A stretch of DNA of 64,000 nucleotides from JAGOBP01 sp964550855 (lineage in GTDB: Bacteria; Chloroflexota; Anaerolineae; Fen-1058). Below the pieces are notes generated by a model, which saw only the letters and a program-made list of their open reading frames with translations, was not told the DNA's origin and did no database searches. Within the stretch, counting starts at the first letter, position 1, and every line of letters starts with the position of its first letter. Shown piece by piece: positions 48,647 through 60,700 of this stretch. The stretch lies in NCBI GenBank assembly GCA_964550855.1, contig CAZKBQ010000016.1:1-64000 (forward strand), written 5' to 3'. The translations under genes and the position numbers were made by a program.

Positions 48647-51600
48647 ACTCCATCAGCGGCTCACCGAGCTCTTCTCAGACTCGGCCGCGCCTGCGCCGGA
48701 CGAGGAGACACCGCCCGCCCCACCTGAAGCGGCTGCCACGTCAGCGCCTCAGACCCGCGAGCTGGTTGACAACGCTCTGTTGAAAACCGTGCTCGATAAT
48801 CTGCCGCAGCCCGCCTACATCAAGGACGATCAGCATAGTTGGGTGGCTGTCAATCCGGCCTTTGCCGATTGGCTGGGCGTGCCCGCCGGTTCACTGCCCG
48901 GCCATGTGGATAAGGAACAATCCGATGAAGCCTGGCAGCTCGACGATCAAGTCTTGACCAGCGGCCAGCCCAACGAAACGCAAGAGACCTTTCCACAAGC
49001 CGATGGTTCGATCCGCACCCGGCGCATTCGCCGCGTGCCGCTGACGTCAGGCGATCGCCGGTACGTCCTGGCGACCATCGAAGAAACCCTCAAAGTCGTG
49101 TCTGCCGCCGATGCCGAACGCACCGCCCTGCTGGATGAACTGGCCGAGCAGCGCGCCAATGCCGACCGCTTCCAAACCATCGCCGAAGCCACGCCCGTCC
49201 CCGTCCTCGTCACGCGCCTCGCCGACGGCCGCCCGTTGTACGCGAACAGCCGCGCCTGTGAAATGTTTGGCGCGCCATTGGATGAGGTTTTGCGTCACAC
49301 CGCGTCTGACTTCTACGACGATCCGAACGAACACAGCGCCGTGCTGGCGCTGCTCAAGCGCGACGGCCGCGTCGACGATTACGAGCTGCGCCTCAAGCGG
49401 CCCGACGGCCAGCGCCGCTGGGTGTCGCTGTCGATGCAGCCCATCACGCTGCACGGGCAGTCGGCCATGCTCAGCAGCTTTTACGACATCAGCCGGCGCA
49501 AATCGATCGAGGAGCAGCTGCGCGACTCCGAGGCGCTGTACCAGGCGCTGGTTGAAGATATTCCCGAAAACCTGTGCCGCAAGGATGCCCAGGGGCGTTT
49601 TACCTATGGCAACAAGAAATACTGCCAGGACGTGGGGCTCAGCCTGTCGGAGTTGATCGGCAAGACTGACTACGACATCCATCCGCCTGAACTGGCGGAG
49701 CAATATCGCGCCGACGATCAGCGCGTGATGGCCGAGGGCAAAGTCAGCAGCACCGTGGAAGCGCACACGGTATTGGGCTCCAACGAGATCAGCTACGTGC
49801 GCACCCTGAAGACGCCGGTTTACGATCGGGATGGGCGGGCCACCGGTGTGCAGATCCTGTTCTGGGACGTCAGCGAACAAGTTCGCGCTGAACGCGATCT
49901 CGAAATTCGCACCAGCGCGCTGGAAGCTGCCGCCGACGGCATTGCCATTACCGATCGAGACGGCAGCATCGTGTGGATTAATCAAGCGTTTACGCGGATC
50001 ACGGGCTATTCGCCGGCAGAAGCGCTCGGGCAGAATCCGCGCATCTTGAAGTCCGGCAGGCAACCCCGCGAGTATTACCAGCGCATGTGGCGGACTATTT
50101 TGGCGGGTGAGGTCTGGTCAGACGAACTGACCAATCGGCGCAAAGACGGCACGGAATATGTGGAGGACCTGACCATCACGCCCGTGCGCAACGCCGCGGG
50201 CGACATCACCCACTTCATCGCCGTGCAGCGCGACGTTACCCAGCGCAAGCGGGAAGAAGCCGAACGGCTGCGAACATCGGAAGTGGTTCGCATCCTGCTC
50301 GACACCGTGCCGGATACGATCTTCGTCAAGAACGCGCGCAGCGAATTTGTGCTGGTCAATCGTGCCACGGCCCGCCAGAACGGCGCCGCTTCGCCAGAGG
50401 AGATGATCGGTAAAACCGATTTCGACTTCCACTCGCCCGAGCTGGCTGCACGCTTCCAGGCCGATGAACAAGCGCTGCTGCGATCAGGCCGACCGATGCT
50501 GGCGCGCGAGGAGACCGTCATCGATCCGGATGGCAATGTCATTCACCTGCTGACCAGCAAGGTGCCCTATCGCAACGCCGCCGGCGAGATCGAAGGGCTG
50601 ATCGGCATCGGCCGCGATATCACCGCGCTGAAGCGCGCCGAAGAGGAAGTGGCCCGTTCCGAGCGCCTGATGCGCACGCTGATCGACGCCATGCCCGATT
50701 ACATCTACGCCAAAGACGCCGCCGGGCGCTTCGTGCTGTCCAATCTGGCGCACGCGCAGCTGCGCGGCCTAGCCTCAGATAAAGACCTGATCGGCAAGAC
50801 CGACTTCGACTTTTATCCGCCCGAGCTGGCCGAGCAGTTTGCGGCATCGGAGCGAGCCATCCTGCAAGACGGCCAGGCGCTCATCGGACACGAAGAACCC
50901 AACATCGACGCCGACGGCCGCCCGCACTGGAACCTGACGACCAAAGTGCCATTCCGGGATAGCACCGGTCAGATCGTCGGCCTGGTGGGCATCACGCACG
51001 ATATTACAGATCGCAAGCAGGCCGAGGAGGCCCTGCGGCGCAACGAAGCCCAGCTGGCCGAGGCGCTGCGCATCGCGCAGCTGGCCAACTGGGAATATGA
51101 TGTCGCCAGCGACACCTTCACCTTCAACGATCAGTTCTACGCCTTGCTGCGCACCACCGCCGAGGCCGAAGGCGGCTACACCATGTCCTCGGCGCGTTAT
51201 GCCCAGCGCTTCGTCCACCCCGAGGATGCGCCCATCGTCGGCCAGGAGATCGCCACAGCGCTGGCGACCACCGACCCGCATTACAGTCGCCAGATCGATC
51301 ATCGCATCTTCTACGCCGACGGCGAACCGGGCTATTTCAGCGTTCGCTTCTACATCGAGAAAGACGCCGCCGGCCGCACCGTCAAGACCTTCGGCGCCAA
51401 CCAGGACATCACCGAGCGCAAGCGCGCCGAGGCCGAGCGCGAGCGCCTGCTGGCCGAACAACAGCGGCGCGCTGTGCAGGTGCAGACCGGCGCCGAAATC
51501 GCCGCAGCCGCTTCGACGATCCTCAATGTTGACGAACTACTACCGGTGGTCGTCGAACTGATCCGCGAGCGCTTCGATCTGTACTACGTGGGTCTGTTTC

Positions 51601-54218
51601 TGACGGACGAACAGAACGAAAACGCGCTGCTGCAGGCCGGCACCGGCGAAGCGGGCCGCAAGATGCTGGAGAACGGACACCGCCTGCCCATCGGCGGCAC
51701 ATCGATGATCGGCCGCTGCGTGGCGACCGGCGAAGCCCGCATCGCGTTGGATGTCGGCGCCGAAGCCGTGCGCTTTGAGAACCCGCTGCTGCCCCAGACC
51801 CGATCGGAAATGGCGCTCCCATTGATCAGCCGCGGGCAGACCATCGGCGCCATCACCATCCAGTCAACGCAGCTGCGCGCCTTTCAACCCGACGACATTG
51901 CCGCGCTGCAAACCATGGCGCGCCAGATCGCCATTGCCATCGACAATGCCCGTTTGTTGGGCGAATTCTCGCGTCAGACAGCCGAACTGACCACCCTCAA
52001 CAAGGTCGGGAACGCCGTCAGTCAAAACACTTCAGCCAGCGATCTCTTGCAGGCCGTCCTCAAGATCACACTGGATGCAGCCGGGTTCGAATCCGGCATT
52101 GCCACCTTCCTTAGTGAAGCCGCCGGCGGCTTGCAGCTGCTGGCCGACATCAACATGCCGTCTGCGCTTCTTGAGGTGATTCGGGCGCAGGGTCTGAGCG
52201 GCACGCTGTGCGAGTATGTATTCAATACCGGCGAGCAGCTCAGCCTGACCGACCTGCGGCACAACGCGCCGGTCCCCGTTGACGGCCTGATCGCGCTCGG
52301 GCTGGTGTCATATACCGGAGTGCCGCTGGTCTACCGCGAACAACGTCTGGGCACACTGTGCATGTTCAGCCGCACCCCAAGACGCCTGACCGCCGAGACC
52401 GCCGCACTGCTCACAGCCATCGGCAGCCAGATCGGCGTCGGCCTGGAAAACGTTAACCTCCTGGCGCAGGCCAATCTGCGGGCCAACGAGTTGGCCGCGC
52501 TGAACGAACTGAGCGAGGCGCTGTCAAGCCGGCTTGACGTGCCTCAAGTGGTCGAGCAAGTGTATCAGGGCATCTCGCGCCTGCTGGACACCTCCAACTT
52601 CTACATCGGCGTATACGACGCCGAGCGCAACGAAGTGACCTTTATGATCAATGCCACCCAGTCGGCCGTGGATCGCGCCATCAGCTCCATGCCCGCCGAT
52701 CGGGGCTTGACGGGCTACATCATCCGCACCCGCCAGAGTCTGTTGATCAAAGAAGACGTCACCGGCTGGCAGGAGAAAATGGGCATCGCGCGCGTTGGCG
52801 ACGCCGCGCATTCGTGGCTGGGCGTGCCGCTGATGGTGGGCGATCAGATTCTGGGCGTCATGGCCATCCAAAGCTACAGCGCCGATCGCAGCTACACCGA
52901 CCACGATCGTGACCTCATGCAGGCCATCGGCAGCCAGGCTGCCATCGCGCTGCAAAATGCGCGCTTGTTCGAACAGACCCAGACGGCGCTGGCCGAGACG
53001 GAACGGCTGTATGCTGCCAGCCGGCAGCTCTTCAGTGCGCCAGACTGGCAGGCCATGCTGGCGGCCGTCGCCGAGGTTCTGCCGCAGCCAGTCATCAACC
53101 GCGCGTCATTGCTGCTCTTCGATACCGGCGAAGCCGGCGACATCGAAGCCGCCAACCTGTTCGTCGCCTGGCACAGCGGCCGCGGCCTGCCTCCCCTCCC
53201 GATCGGCACACGCTACCCCATCGAGGTATTCCAAAGCCTCCATCTGGTGAACGGCCGCCAGCCGTTCATTTTCAACAACGTCGCGGCCGATCCACGCGTC
53301 GACGAAGTGACGCGCCAGGTGTTGGTGCAACAAAATACTCAGGCCATGGTGGCTGTGCCACTGTGGGCCGGCGACCGGCAGCTGGGCGTACTCCTGCTCG
53401 AATCAGAAGACCCGCACGACTTTAGCGCAGCTGATGCGCGGTTGTTCGATGCTCTCTCCCAGCAGCTGGCTCTTTCCATTGAGAACCGGCAGCTCTTCGA
53501 ACAATCACAACGGCGCGTCAGCGAGCTGCAGGCGCTCAACGAAATCGGGCAAGCCGCCGCGGCGCAGCTCGATCTGACCACTCTGCTGCAGCATGCCGGC
53601 AAGGCCGCTCTGCGTGCGCTGGGCGTAAACACCGGTTACATCGCGCTGTTTGATGAACGCACGCAACAGATCGAGTTTCCATTTTATCGTGACGAAGGCC
53701 GCCCTGTTCAGAACCCGCCGCGGCCGGTAGGGGAAGGCTTGACCTCCACTGTCATCCGCCAGCGCCAGCCGCTGCTGATCAATCACCTGACGCCGCAAGT
53801 GCTGGCCGAGCTGGGCGGTGTGCAGATGGGCACGGGTGATTTGCAGCAGTCGTGGCTGGGCGTGCCCATGCTCAGCGGCGATCAAACGTTGGGGATGCTC
53901 AATGTGCAGGCGCCCTCAGCCAATCGCTTTACTGCCGACGATGTCAACCTGTTGACGACAATCGCCGCGTCGCTCGGTACCGCCATCCGCGGCGCGCGCC
54001 TTTACGAAGAAACACAGCGCACCGCCGCGCGCGAGCGAACACTCAACCGCATCGCCACCCAGATTCGCACGGCGCAATCGGTGGAACAGGTGCTGGCCGT
54101 TGCCGCGCGCGAACTGCGGCTGGCCACCGGCGCCGCCGTCAGCGTGGCCGAACTGAACACCGGCCCGGCTGAATCGCCGGGCAATGGGCACACCGCTCAG
54201 CCAGGGGGTGAAGCATGA
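48627..54218 (+). CDS. Giant cytoplasmic PAS/GAF sensor protein without output domain
   Basis: 1863 residues, no membrane helix. By eye there are about seven PAS repeats (about 51-155, 174-291, 296-421, 421-541, 551-668, 678-795, 803-928), two of which share IGKTDFDF, and five GAF domains (about 948-1107, 1118-1278, 1288-1448, 1458-1624, 1629-1794). The tail has LNRIATQIRTAQ and an aborted GAF start, then a disordered Pro/Gly tail. No H-box, HATPase, GGDEF, EAL, HTH or MCP domain. It probably acts as a sensory scaffold. ATG 48627 overlaps the ParA gene. Confidence 0.9.
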   Translation: MTKRKRELHQRLTELFSDSAAPAPDEETPPAPPEAAATSAPQTRELVDNALLKTVLDNLPQPAYIKDDQHSWVAVNPAFADWLGVPAGSLPGHVDKEQSDEAWQLDDQVLTSGQPNETQETFPQADGSIRTRRIRRVPLTSGDRRYVLATIEETLKVVSAADAERTALLDELAEQRANADRFQTIAEATPVPVLVTRLADGRPLYANSRACEMFGAPLDEVLRHTASDFYDDPNEHSAVLALLKRDGRVDDYELRLKRPDGQRRWVSLSMQPITLHGQSAMLSSFYDISRRKSIEEQLRDSEALYQALVEDIPENLCRKDAQGRFTYGNKKYCQDVGLSLSELIGKTDYDIHPPELAEQYRADDQRVMAEGKVSSTVEAHTVLGSNEISYVRTLKTPVYDRDGRATGVQILFWDVSEQVRAERDLEIRTSALEAAADGIAITDRDGSIVWINQAFTRITGYSPAEALGQNPRILKSGRQPREYYQRMWRTILAGEVWSDELTNRRKDGTEYVEDLTITPVRNAAGDITHFIAVQRDVTQRKREEAERLRTSEVVRILLDTVPDTIFVKNARSEFVLVNRATARQNGAASPEEMIGKTDFDFHSPELAARFQADEQALLRSGRPMLAREETVIDPDGNVIHLLTSKVPYRNAAGEIEGLIGIGRDITALKRAEEEVARSERLMRTLIDAMPDYIYAKDAAGRFVLSNLAHAQLRGLASDKDLIGKTDFDFYPPELAEQFAASERAILQDGQALIGHEEPNIDADGRPHWNLTTKVPFRDSTGQIVGLVGITHDITDRKQAEEALRRNEAQLAEALRIAQLANWEYDVASDTFTFNDQFYALLRTTAEAEGGYTMSSARYAQRFVHPEDAPIVGQEIATALATTDPHYSRQIDHRIFYADGEPGYFSVRFYIEKDAAGRTVKTFGANQDITERKRAEAERERLLAEQQRRAVQVQTGAEIAAAASTILNVDELLPVVVELIRERFDLYYVGLFLTDEQNENALLQAGTGEAGRKMLENGHRLPIGGTSMIGRCVATGEARIALDVGAEAVRFENPLLPQTRSEMALPLISRGQTIGAITIQSTQLRAFQPDDIAALQTMARQIAIAIDNARLLGEFSRQTAELTTLNKVGNAVSQNTSASDLLQAVLKITLDAAGFESGIATFLSEAAGGLQLLADINMPSALLEVIRAQGLSGTLCEYVFNTGEQLSLTDLRHNAPVPVDGLIALGLVSYTGVPLVYREQRLGTLCMFSRTPRRLTAETAALLTAIGSQIGVGLENVNLLAQANLRANELAALNELSEALSSRLDVPQVVEQVYQGISRLLDTSNFYIGVYDAERNEVTFMINATQSAVDRAISSMPADRGLTGYIIRTRQSLLIKEDVTGWQEKMGIARVGDAAHSWLGVPLMVGDQILGVMAIQSYSADRSYTDHDRDLMQAIGSQAAIALQNARLFEQTQTALAETERLYAASRQLFSAPDWQAMLAAVAEVLPQPVINRASLLLFDTGEAGDIEAANLFVAWHSGRGLPPLPIGTRYPIEVFQSLHLVNGRQPFIFNNVAADPRVDEVTRQVLVQQNTQAMVAVPLWAGDRQLGVLLLESEDPHDFSAADARLFDALSQQLALSIENRQLFEQSQRRVSELQALNEIGQAAAAQLDLTTLLQHAGKAALRALGVNTGYIALFDERTQQIEFPFYRDEGRPVQNPPRPVGEGLTSTVIRQRQPLLINHLTPQVLAELGGVQMGTGDLQQSWLGVPMLSGDQTLGMLNVQAPSANRFTADDVNLLTTIAASLGTAIRGARLYEETQRTAARERTLNRIATQIRTAQSVEQVLAVAARELRLATGAAVSVAELNTGPAESPGNGHTAQPGGEA

Positions 54219-57200
54219 CCATTAGCGCGCTGCAAGGTTTGACCCTGCTGCTGGGCTTGAGCGAAGTATTGCTGGCCGGTTTCATCCTGTGGCTGGATCA
54301 GCGCCGCACGGCCAACATCCTCGTGGCTGCGTATCTCTTCATCCTGGCCGTGTACAGCCTGGGCGTGGCCGGCATGTCGGGCGCAACCACCATCGCCGAA
54401 GCCGGTCCCGGCCTGGCGCTCGTGGCGCTCACCGCGTTTCAGACGGGCATCGGCCTGCTGCTGATCACGGTGGCGATTTTCAGGCCCGACTGGCTGAAGC
54501 GCCGCTGGCTGGTTGTTGCGGCCGGTCTCATCGTCGTCGCGCCCATCGCGCTGGCCGCGATCGATCTGCTGACCGGCAGTCGGATTTTGATCAGCGGCCT
54601 GGAACCGCGCTTCTATACGGGGGGCTACGTAGAACTGTCGGCGTTCATGAATTCGCCGCTGGCCGCGTTTTTCCGCCTCACCCACCTGCTCGGCGCGCAG
54701 TTGGCCGAGGCCGGGCTGATCGTCTATCTCCTCAGCCGGCCACACCGCCGCGTCCAGCGCTCGTCCCTGTGGCTGCTGCTGGGCATCACGCTGCTGAGCC
54801 TCAGCGCCGACACACTGCTGCGCCCGGCCTTGGGCGCGCTGGTGACTTTCATCTTGGTGCACCTGGCCATCAGTGCGGGCGCCCTGCTCGTGGTCTTCCA
54901 GACCGGCCAGCTGTCCACGCGGCGACTCAGCGCTCGTCTGGGCTGGTCACTGGCCGACAACCAGGAACCGGACGAACCGTCGGCCCGCCCGGTTCGCACA
55001 TCGGTGGCAACCAAGCTGCTGGTACTGGTGATCGCGATCGTGATGCTCATCGTCGGTATCCAGACCTGGCTCAGCATCGACAATTCGCAACGCCAGGAAT
55101 TGGCCAGCGAGCGGAACCGTCTCACCAGCATCTACAATGACTTTACGGCCCAGATCAGCGATCGCGAGCTCAACGCGGCCTCGCTGGCGGTGTCTTTCGC
55201 CGACCGGCCCGACCTGCGCGATCTGTTTGATCGGCGCGATCGTCAGGGTCTGCTGGACCTGCTCGATCCTGTCTTTCAGACATTGAAAACCCGCTACAAC
55301 GTCGCGCACTTGTACGTGGAAGACTCCAGCGGCAACGTGTTCTTGCGCGTGCACAACCCCGCGCAATACGGTGATAACGTGCTGTATCGCCGCACGGCTG
55401 CCGAAGCGATGCAACAACAGCACCCGGTCGCCGGCGTCGAAATCGGCCCCAGCCGGCTGGGCGCGCGCGGCGTCGCGCCCATCTTCGACAAAGGCGGTTT
55501 CTTTATCGGCATGGTCGAAGTGGGGCTTGACTACGACCAGAGCTTTATCGACAACCTCAAGCAGCGCACCGGCAGCGATTACCGGTTGTGGATCGCCAAC
55601 AGTGCGGCCGCGGCCGCCGGCCTGAAGCCCGCTGCCGATGCGCCCGCCCCGCCGTTGAGTGAATTGTTCTTCTACGCCAGCACCCAAAGCAGCGTGCCGC
55701 AAGCGCCCGCCGAGGCGTACCGCCGGGTCATGGCCAGCGGCACCATGGAAGTGCTCGTGACGCGCGCCAACGGTCAGGAATGGTCAACACTGCTGGCCCC
55801 GATCCGTGCCTACCCCGATCGCATCATTGGAGTCCTGGAGGCCAGCCTGTCACGCGAGCCATCACTGCTGGTCTTGCGCAGCGATCTCACCACGACCATC
55901 ACCATCGCCGTCAGCCTGGCCCTGCTGGCTGTGGCCCTCATCTGGATCTCGACCAACGCAGCCGTCACGCAGCCGCTGCGTCACCTTAGCCGCGTGGCTG
56001 CCCGCCAGCTGGGCGGCGATTACAGCGCGCGCGCCCACCTGACCACGGGTGATGAATTCAACCAGCTCAGTGACACGCTCAACACACTCACCGATCAGCT
56101 GCAACAGCTCATCGGGTCACTGGAACAGCGCGTGCTGGCGCGCACCGAACAACTACGAGCCAGCGCCGATGTCGGCCGCGCCGCCGCGTCGATCCTCGAC
56201 ACCGACGAACTGCTGACAGCAGTCGTCAACCTGATCACGGAGCGTTTTGGGTTCTACTATGCGGCGGTCTTCACACTGGACGACGACGGCCGCCGCGCCG
56301 TGCTGCGCGCCGCCACCGGCGAAGCCGGCCGCGTGCTCATGGAACGCCAGCACCAACTCGAAGTTGACGAGCGCTCCATGGTGGGGGCGGCCATCGTTCG
56401 GCGGCAGGCCCGCATCACCGCCGATGTCACGCGCGAGGGCAGCCGCTTTGCCAATCCGTTGTTGCCGGAGACCCGATCGGAAATTGCGCTGCCCCTTCAG
56501 GTTGGCCGGCGCGTGCTGGGCGCGCTAGACGTGCAATCGATTGAACTGGCGGCGTTTGACGAGGCCGCCGCCGGCGTGCTGCAATCCATGGCCGACCAGA
56601 TCGCCGTGGCGCTGAGCAACGCACAGCAGTTCAGGCAGACAGCCGTGGCACTGGAACAAGCCAACACCCTGTATCAGGCCAGCCAGAGCATGGCGCTGGC
56701 AACCGACCCGCAGGACATGCTGGTTGATCTGGTGCGCTATGCGGCAGCCGATGCCGATCGCGCCGCCATCATCCTGTACGGGCCTGAACAGCCCGGCGCC
56801 GAGCCGCATCTGGTCTCGGTTGCGGCGTGGGCGCGCCGCGGAACCGATCTTCAAATCACCCCGGATGCCCGCTTCACGATGGATCAGCTGCCCGTTATGC
56901 GGAACCTGTCGGCGGCTGCGCCTCTCATCGTCGCCGATTCAAGACAGCCCGACATCGACGCGAACGTGCGACGCACGATGAGACTGTTCAGGGTGCGCGC
57001 CGCCGTCGTCATGCCCATGATCACCGGCCAGCAGCCCTTTGGCGCACTCATCATCGCTTATCGCCAACCGAGGCGCTTCACCGCCGACGATCTTCGCCCG
57101 CTGACGGCACTCACCAACCAGTTAGCGGTGTCGATTCAGAACCAGCGACTGCTGGCTGAGGCCCAGTCGGCCCTGCAACAGCTGGACGAGGCGAACCGGC

Positions 57201-57721
57201 GACTGACCGGTGAAGCCTGGCGCGCTTACACTCGCGCCACTCCGGCCCTGAGGGCCATCGATGTCGGGCCGGGCGTCAGCCCCGAGCGCGTATCTGCCGA
57301 CGCCGCCGCCCCCATCGTGGTGCGCGGTGAACCGATAGGCGTACTCAAATTAGGCGGCATTGAGGGGCGCCCGGATTGGGCCGAAGATAATCTGGCGCTG
57401 CTGCAGGCCGTCGCCGACGAAGTCGCCAATGTGATTGACAACACTCGGCTGTTTGAACAGGCTGAACTGCGCGCCGCGCGCGAAGCGCAGCTCAACCGCA
57501 TCGCGGAACGCATCCGGCGCGCATCCGGCATCCAGGCGATCCTGCAGGCCGCGGCCGAGGAGCTGAGCGCGGCCTTGAACACGTCGCACGCCCACGCTCA
57601 ACTGGGCCGCGGCGCGCGCCGCAACGGCCGCAAACACGATCCCGCCGCCGGACAGTTGGACTCGCCCCCTCTGGTCGAGCCGGTGAATCGTGATCACAAC
57701 GGCCAGGAGGTATCGGCATGA
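54215..57721 (+). CDS. Transmembrane sensor: 7TM, extracytoplasmic sensor, HAMP, GAF domains
   Basis: 1168 residues. Seven helices in 1-225 resemble histidine-kinase 7TM input domains. A helix at about 268-288, an extracytoplasmic sensor (about 290-540, with NVAHLYVEDSSGNV and IFDKGGFFIGMVEV, CHASE/Cache-like), a helix at about 555-575 and HAMP (575-630) follow. GAF1 is about 646-808, GAF2 about 813-978, then the motif NRRLTGEAW and a half-GAF (1015-1083). The C-terminus repeats LNRIAERIRRA. No kinase or other output domain. ATGA overlap at both ends. Confidence 0.9.
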   Translation: MTISALQGLTLLLGLSEVLLAGFILWLDQRRTANILVAAYLFILAVYSLGVAGMSGATTIAEAGPGLALVALTAFQTGIGLLLITVAIFRPDWLKRRWLVVAAGLIVVAPIALAAIDLLTGSRILISGLEPRFYTGGYVELSAFMNSPLAAFFRLTHLLGAQLAEAGLIVYLLSRPHRRVQRSSLWLLLGITLLSLSADTLLRPALGALVTFILVHLAISAGALLVVFQTGQLSTRRLSARLGWSLADNQEPDEPSARPVRTSVATKLLVLVIAIVMLIVGIQTWLSIDNSQRQELASERNRLTSIYNDFTAQISDRELNAASLAVSFADRPDLRDLFDRRDRQGLLDLLDPVFQTLKTRYNVAHLYVEDSSGNVFLRVHNPAQYGDNVLYRRTAAEAMQQQHPVAGVEIGPSRLGARGVAPIFDKGGFFIGMVEVGLDYDQSFIDNLKQRTGSDYRLWIANSAAAAAGLKPAADAPAPPLSELFFYASTQSSVPQAPAEAYRRVMASGTMEVLVTRANGQEWSTLLAPIRAYPDRIIGVLEASLSREPSLLVLRSDLTTTITIAVSLALLAVALIWISTNAAVTQPLRHLSRVAARQLGGDYSARAHLTTGDEFNQLSDTLNTLTDQLQQLIGSLEQRVLARTEQLRASADVGRAAASILDTDELLTAVVNLITERFGFYYAAVFTLDDDGRRAVLRAATGEAGRVLMERQHQLEVDERSMVGAAIVRRQARITADVTREGSRFANPLLPETRSEIALPLQVGRRVLGALDVQSIELAAFDEAAAGVLQSMADQIAVALSNAQQFRQTAVALEQANTLYQASQSMALATDPQDMLVDLVRYAAADADRAAIILYGPEQPGAEPHLVSVAAWARRGTDLQITPDARFTMDQLPVMRNLSAAAPLIVADSRQPDIDANVRRTMRLFRVRAAVVMPMITGQQPFGALIIAYRQPRRFTADDLRPLTALTNQLAVSIQNQRLLAEAQSALQQLDEANRRLTGEAWRAYTRATPALRAIDVGPGVSPERVSADAAAPIVVRGEPIGVLKLGGIEGRPDWAEDNLALLQAVADEVANVIDNTRLFEQAELRAAREAQLNRIAERIRRASGIQAILQAAAEELSAALNTSHAHAQLGRGARRNGRKHDPAAGQLDSPPLVEPVNRDHNGQEVSA

Positions 57722-60700
57722 CAGCGACAAAGCCCAAACCTCGGCGATCGTTCTCCGACGCCAGTCTGCGCGTCAAGCTGGTTTCTGCAACCATCGTTAT
57801 TGCCGCATTGGCGATGCTGGCGGTCGGCGTCTTCGTTTACGATCGCAGCCGCAACACCGCCGACTTCCTGAGTGATCAGCTGCTGGCGACAGTCCGCCAG
57901 CAAGGCAAAGAGCAGCTGACCAACACCCTGGACCGGGAAGCCACCACGGCCGAGCAATTCCTGCAGACAGCCGCCAGCGCGGTTGAAACGGCCGCCAACT
58001 ACGTCGGCGCTTTGTTTGACAGACAGGCACTGCTGGGCCGCGGCGACTACTGGAACGCCCGCCAGCAGCTGAGCAGGCTGTCGTTGGGTCAATGGGACAA
58101 CCCGAATACCGATGCCGCGTCGGTCCTCATTCGCTCGGACGTTGAGCTGACCGATCGGGTGGCCGCAGACACTAACACGGCCATTTATCTGGACTTTATG
58201 GCGCCCGGCATGCTGCAAAACAACCCCAACCTGGTGGCGCTCTACTTCGTCAACCCCGATGGGGTCACCGTATACTATCCCAACATCAACCTGGCGGAAA
58301 TCGTCGGCAACTATGATCCAAGCAGTCGCCCTTATTTCACCGACGCCGCGCCCGACAAGAATCCGCAGCGCCAGATCGTTTGGACGGCGCCCTATCAAGA
58401 TGCCGCGCTCACCGGCCTGGTTGTGACCGTCAGTGCGCCGGTGTACGACGGACAGGGGAAGTTCAGAGGGGTGGTGGCCGCCGATGTGCAGCTGGCAAAA
58501 ATCACCGCCCAGGTAGCCAGCCTCGTCATCGCCAAGACCGGTTATGCCTTCTTAATCGACTCGGCGGGTCATCCCATCGCGATGCCGCCCGCCGGCTACA
58601 AAGATTTCAATCTCCAGCCTGAAAATGTACCCGTTGGTCAATCCCCTTCGCAGACGGTGCTGGGGGCCGGCTCGGGCGGACTGCAGGCGCTGACCGCACA
58701 AATGGTCGGCGGCGCATCCGATGTAACGACATTCACGCTGAACGGCGCCGAGTATTATCTGGCATACACGCCCCTGTCAATCGCCGACTACCGATTGGGC
58801 GTCATCGTGCCCATGAGCGAACTGAATGCCACTTATGCCGCGGCGCTTGAGCAAGTGAACACGCAGCGCCAGGCAACGATCGGCATAGTGGTGTTGATCT
58901 TCGTCGTTCTGCTGGCCGCCATCGCGCTGATCAGTTTCGGCATTGGCCGCACGCTGATGGCACCGTTGAGCCAGTTGACGGACGCGGCTCAACACATCGC
59001 CACAGGGGATTTCAATCGCGCGGTCAGCATCACCACCCGCGATGAGATTGGTCTGCTGGCAAACGTGTTCAACACCATGACTGCCCGGCTGCGCAGCCTC
59101 ATCGGTTCGCTGGAGCAGCAGGTTGAACAGCGCACTTCACAGCTGCGGGCCAGCGCTGAGGTGGGTCGCGCGGCGGCTTCCATTCTGGACCCCGATGAAT
59201 TGCTGCGCGCCAGCGTTGAACTCATCACCGCGCGCTTTGGTTTCTATTACGCGGCCATCTTTACGCTCGACGACAGCGGCCAGTGGGCGGTGCTGCGCGA
59301 GGCCACCGGTGAAGCCGGCCGCACCCTGAAGGATCGTGGACACCGCCTTGAAGTGGGCGGACACTCGATGGTGGGTTACGTGACGGCGCGTCGCGAAATG
59401 CGCATTGCCCACGATGTGGGGCGAGACGCCGTGCGCTTTGCCAATCCGCTGCTGCCCGAGACTCGATCCGAGATCGCGCTGCCGCTGGTCGTGGGTCAGC
59501 GTGTGCTGGGCGCGCTGGATGTTCAATCGCAGCAGGCGGCAGCCTTCGACGATGCCAGCGCAGCCACCCTACAGAGCATGGCCGATCAGATCGCCATCGC
59601 CTTGAACAACGCCGAGCAGTTCAGCCAGGCCGAGCGGCAGGCGCGTGCCCAGGGCGCCTTGCTGGAAGCGTCGCTGGAACTTGCCGGCGAATCCGATCGC
59701 GCGATGCTGCTGGAAAAAGCCGCACGCCATGCAGCGCGCCTCACCCAGGCCGACGGCGTCAACGTTTACCTGCCCGTCAACGACGACGAAATCGAGCTGG
59801 TCTTTGCCGACGATCCCGTCGCTCGATCGTACACGGGACAGCGCCTGAAAAAGGGCGAAGGCCTGTCAGGCCGCGCCTATGCCAGCGCCCGGCCGCAGCG
59901 CGTGGACGATTATGCCAGTTGGCCGGGGCGCGCCAGCGCCTACGCCAACGCGGACTTTCGCGCTGTGCTGGCCGTGCCCATGATCTGGCGCGGGCGCTCA
60001 CTTGGCGTACTCACGGTGACGCGCAGCCGGAGCAATCGCCCATTTACCCTGAATGACGAAAGCGCCATGAGTCTGTTGGGCACGCAGGTGGCGGCCGCGC
60101 TGGTCAATGCCGATCTGGCCGAACAGCAGCGTCGGACACTTGAGGAGCTGGATGTGACCAACCGCCGTCTGACCGGTAAAGCCTGGGCTTCGCTGCTAGG
60201 CCAGTCAGCCGATCAGATGCAGCGCATCCAGATCGCGCGGCACAACCTGCCCGCATCGGCCGAGACGCCGCCCGATGTTGAACTGGCCCTGACGCAAGAT
60301 CAAGCCGTTCAATGGCACAGCGGGCCGAATAGTGATGCGCCCTTCAAAGCCGGGCTGGCTGCGCCCATCGTGCTGCGCGGCGAAGTCATCGGCGCACTGG
60401 GCGTAGAGGAGGCGCAGACCGATCGGGTTTGGAGCGAGGCCGATCAGGCGTTGATTCAGGCTGTGGCCAACGAAGTCGCCATCGCTGTGGACAATGCTCG
60501 CCTGATCGAACAGACCGAGCGGCGCGCACAACGCGAACAGCTGATCGCGGAGATCACGCGCAAGATGCTGAGTGCGGGCGACCTGAGCGGCATCGCCCAG
60601 ATCGCCGGACAGGAGCTGGGCCGTGCGCTGCGACTTGATCGCGCGCAGATATCCATCGGCGCGGAGGTCGACGTGTCAGCGTCGCCGACTCGATCAAACG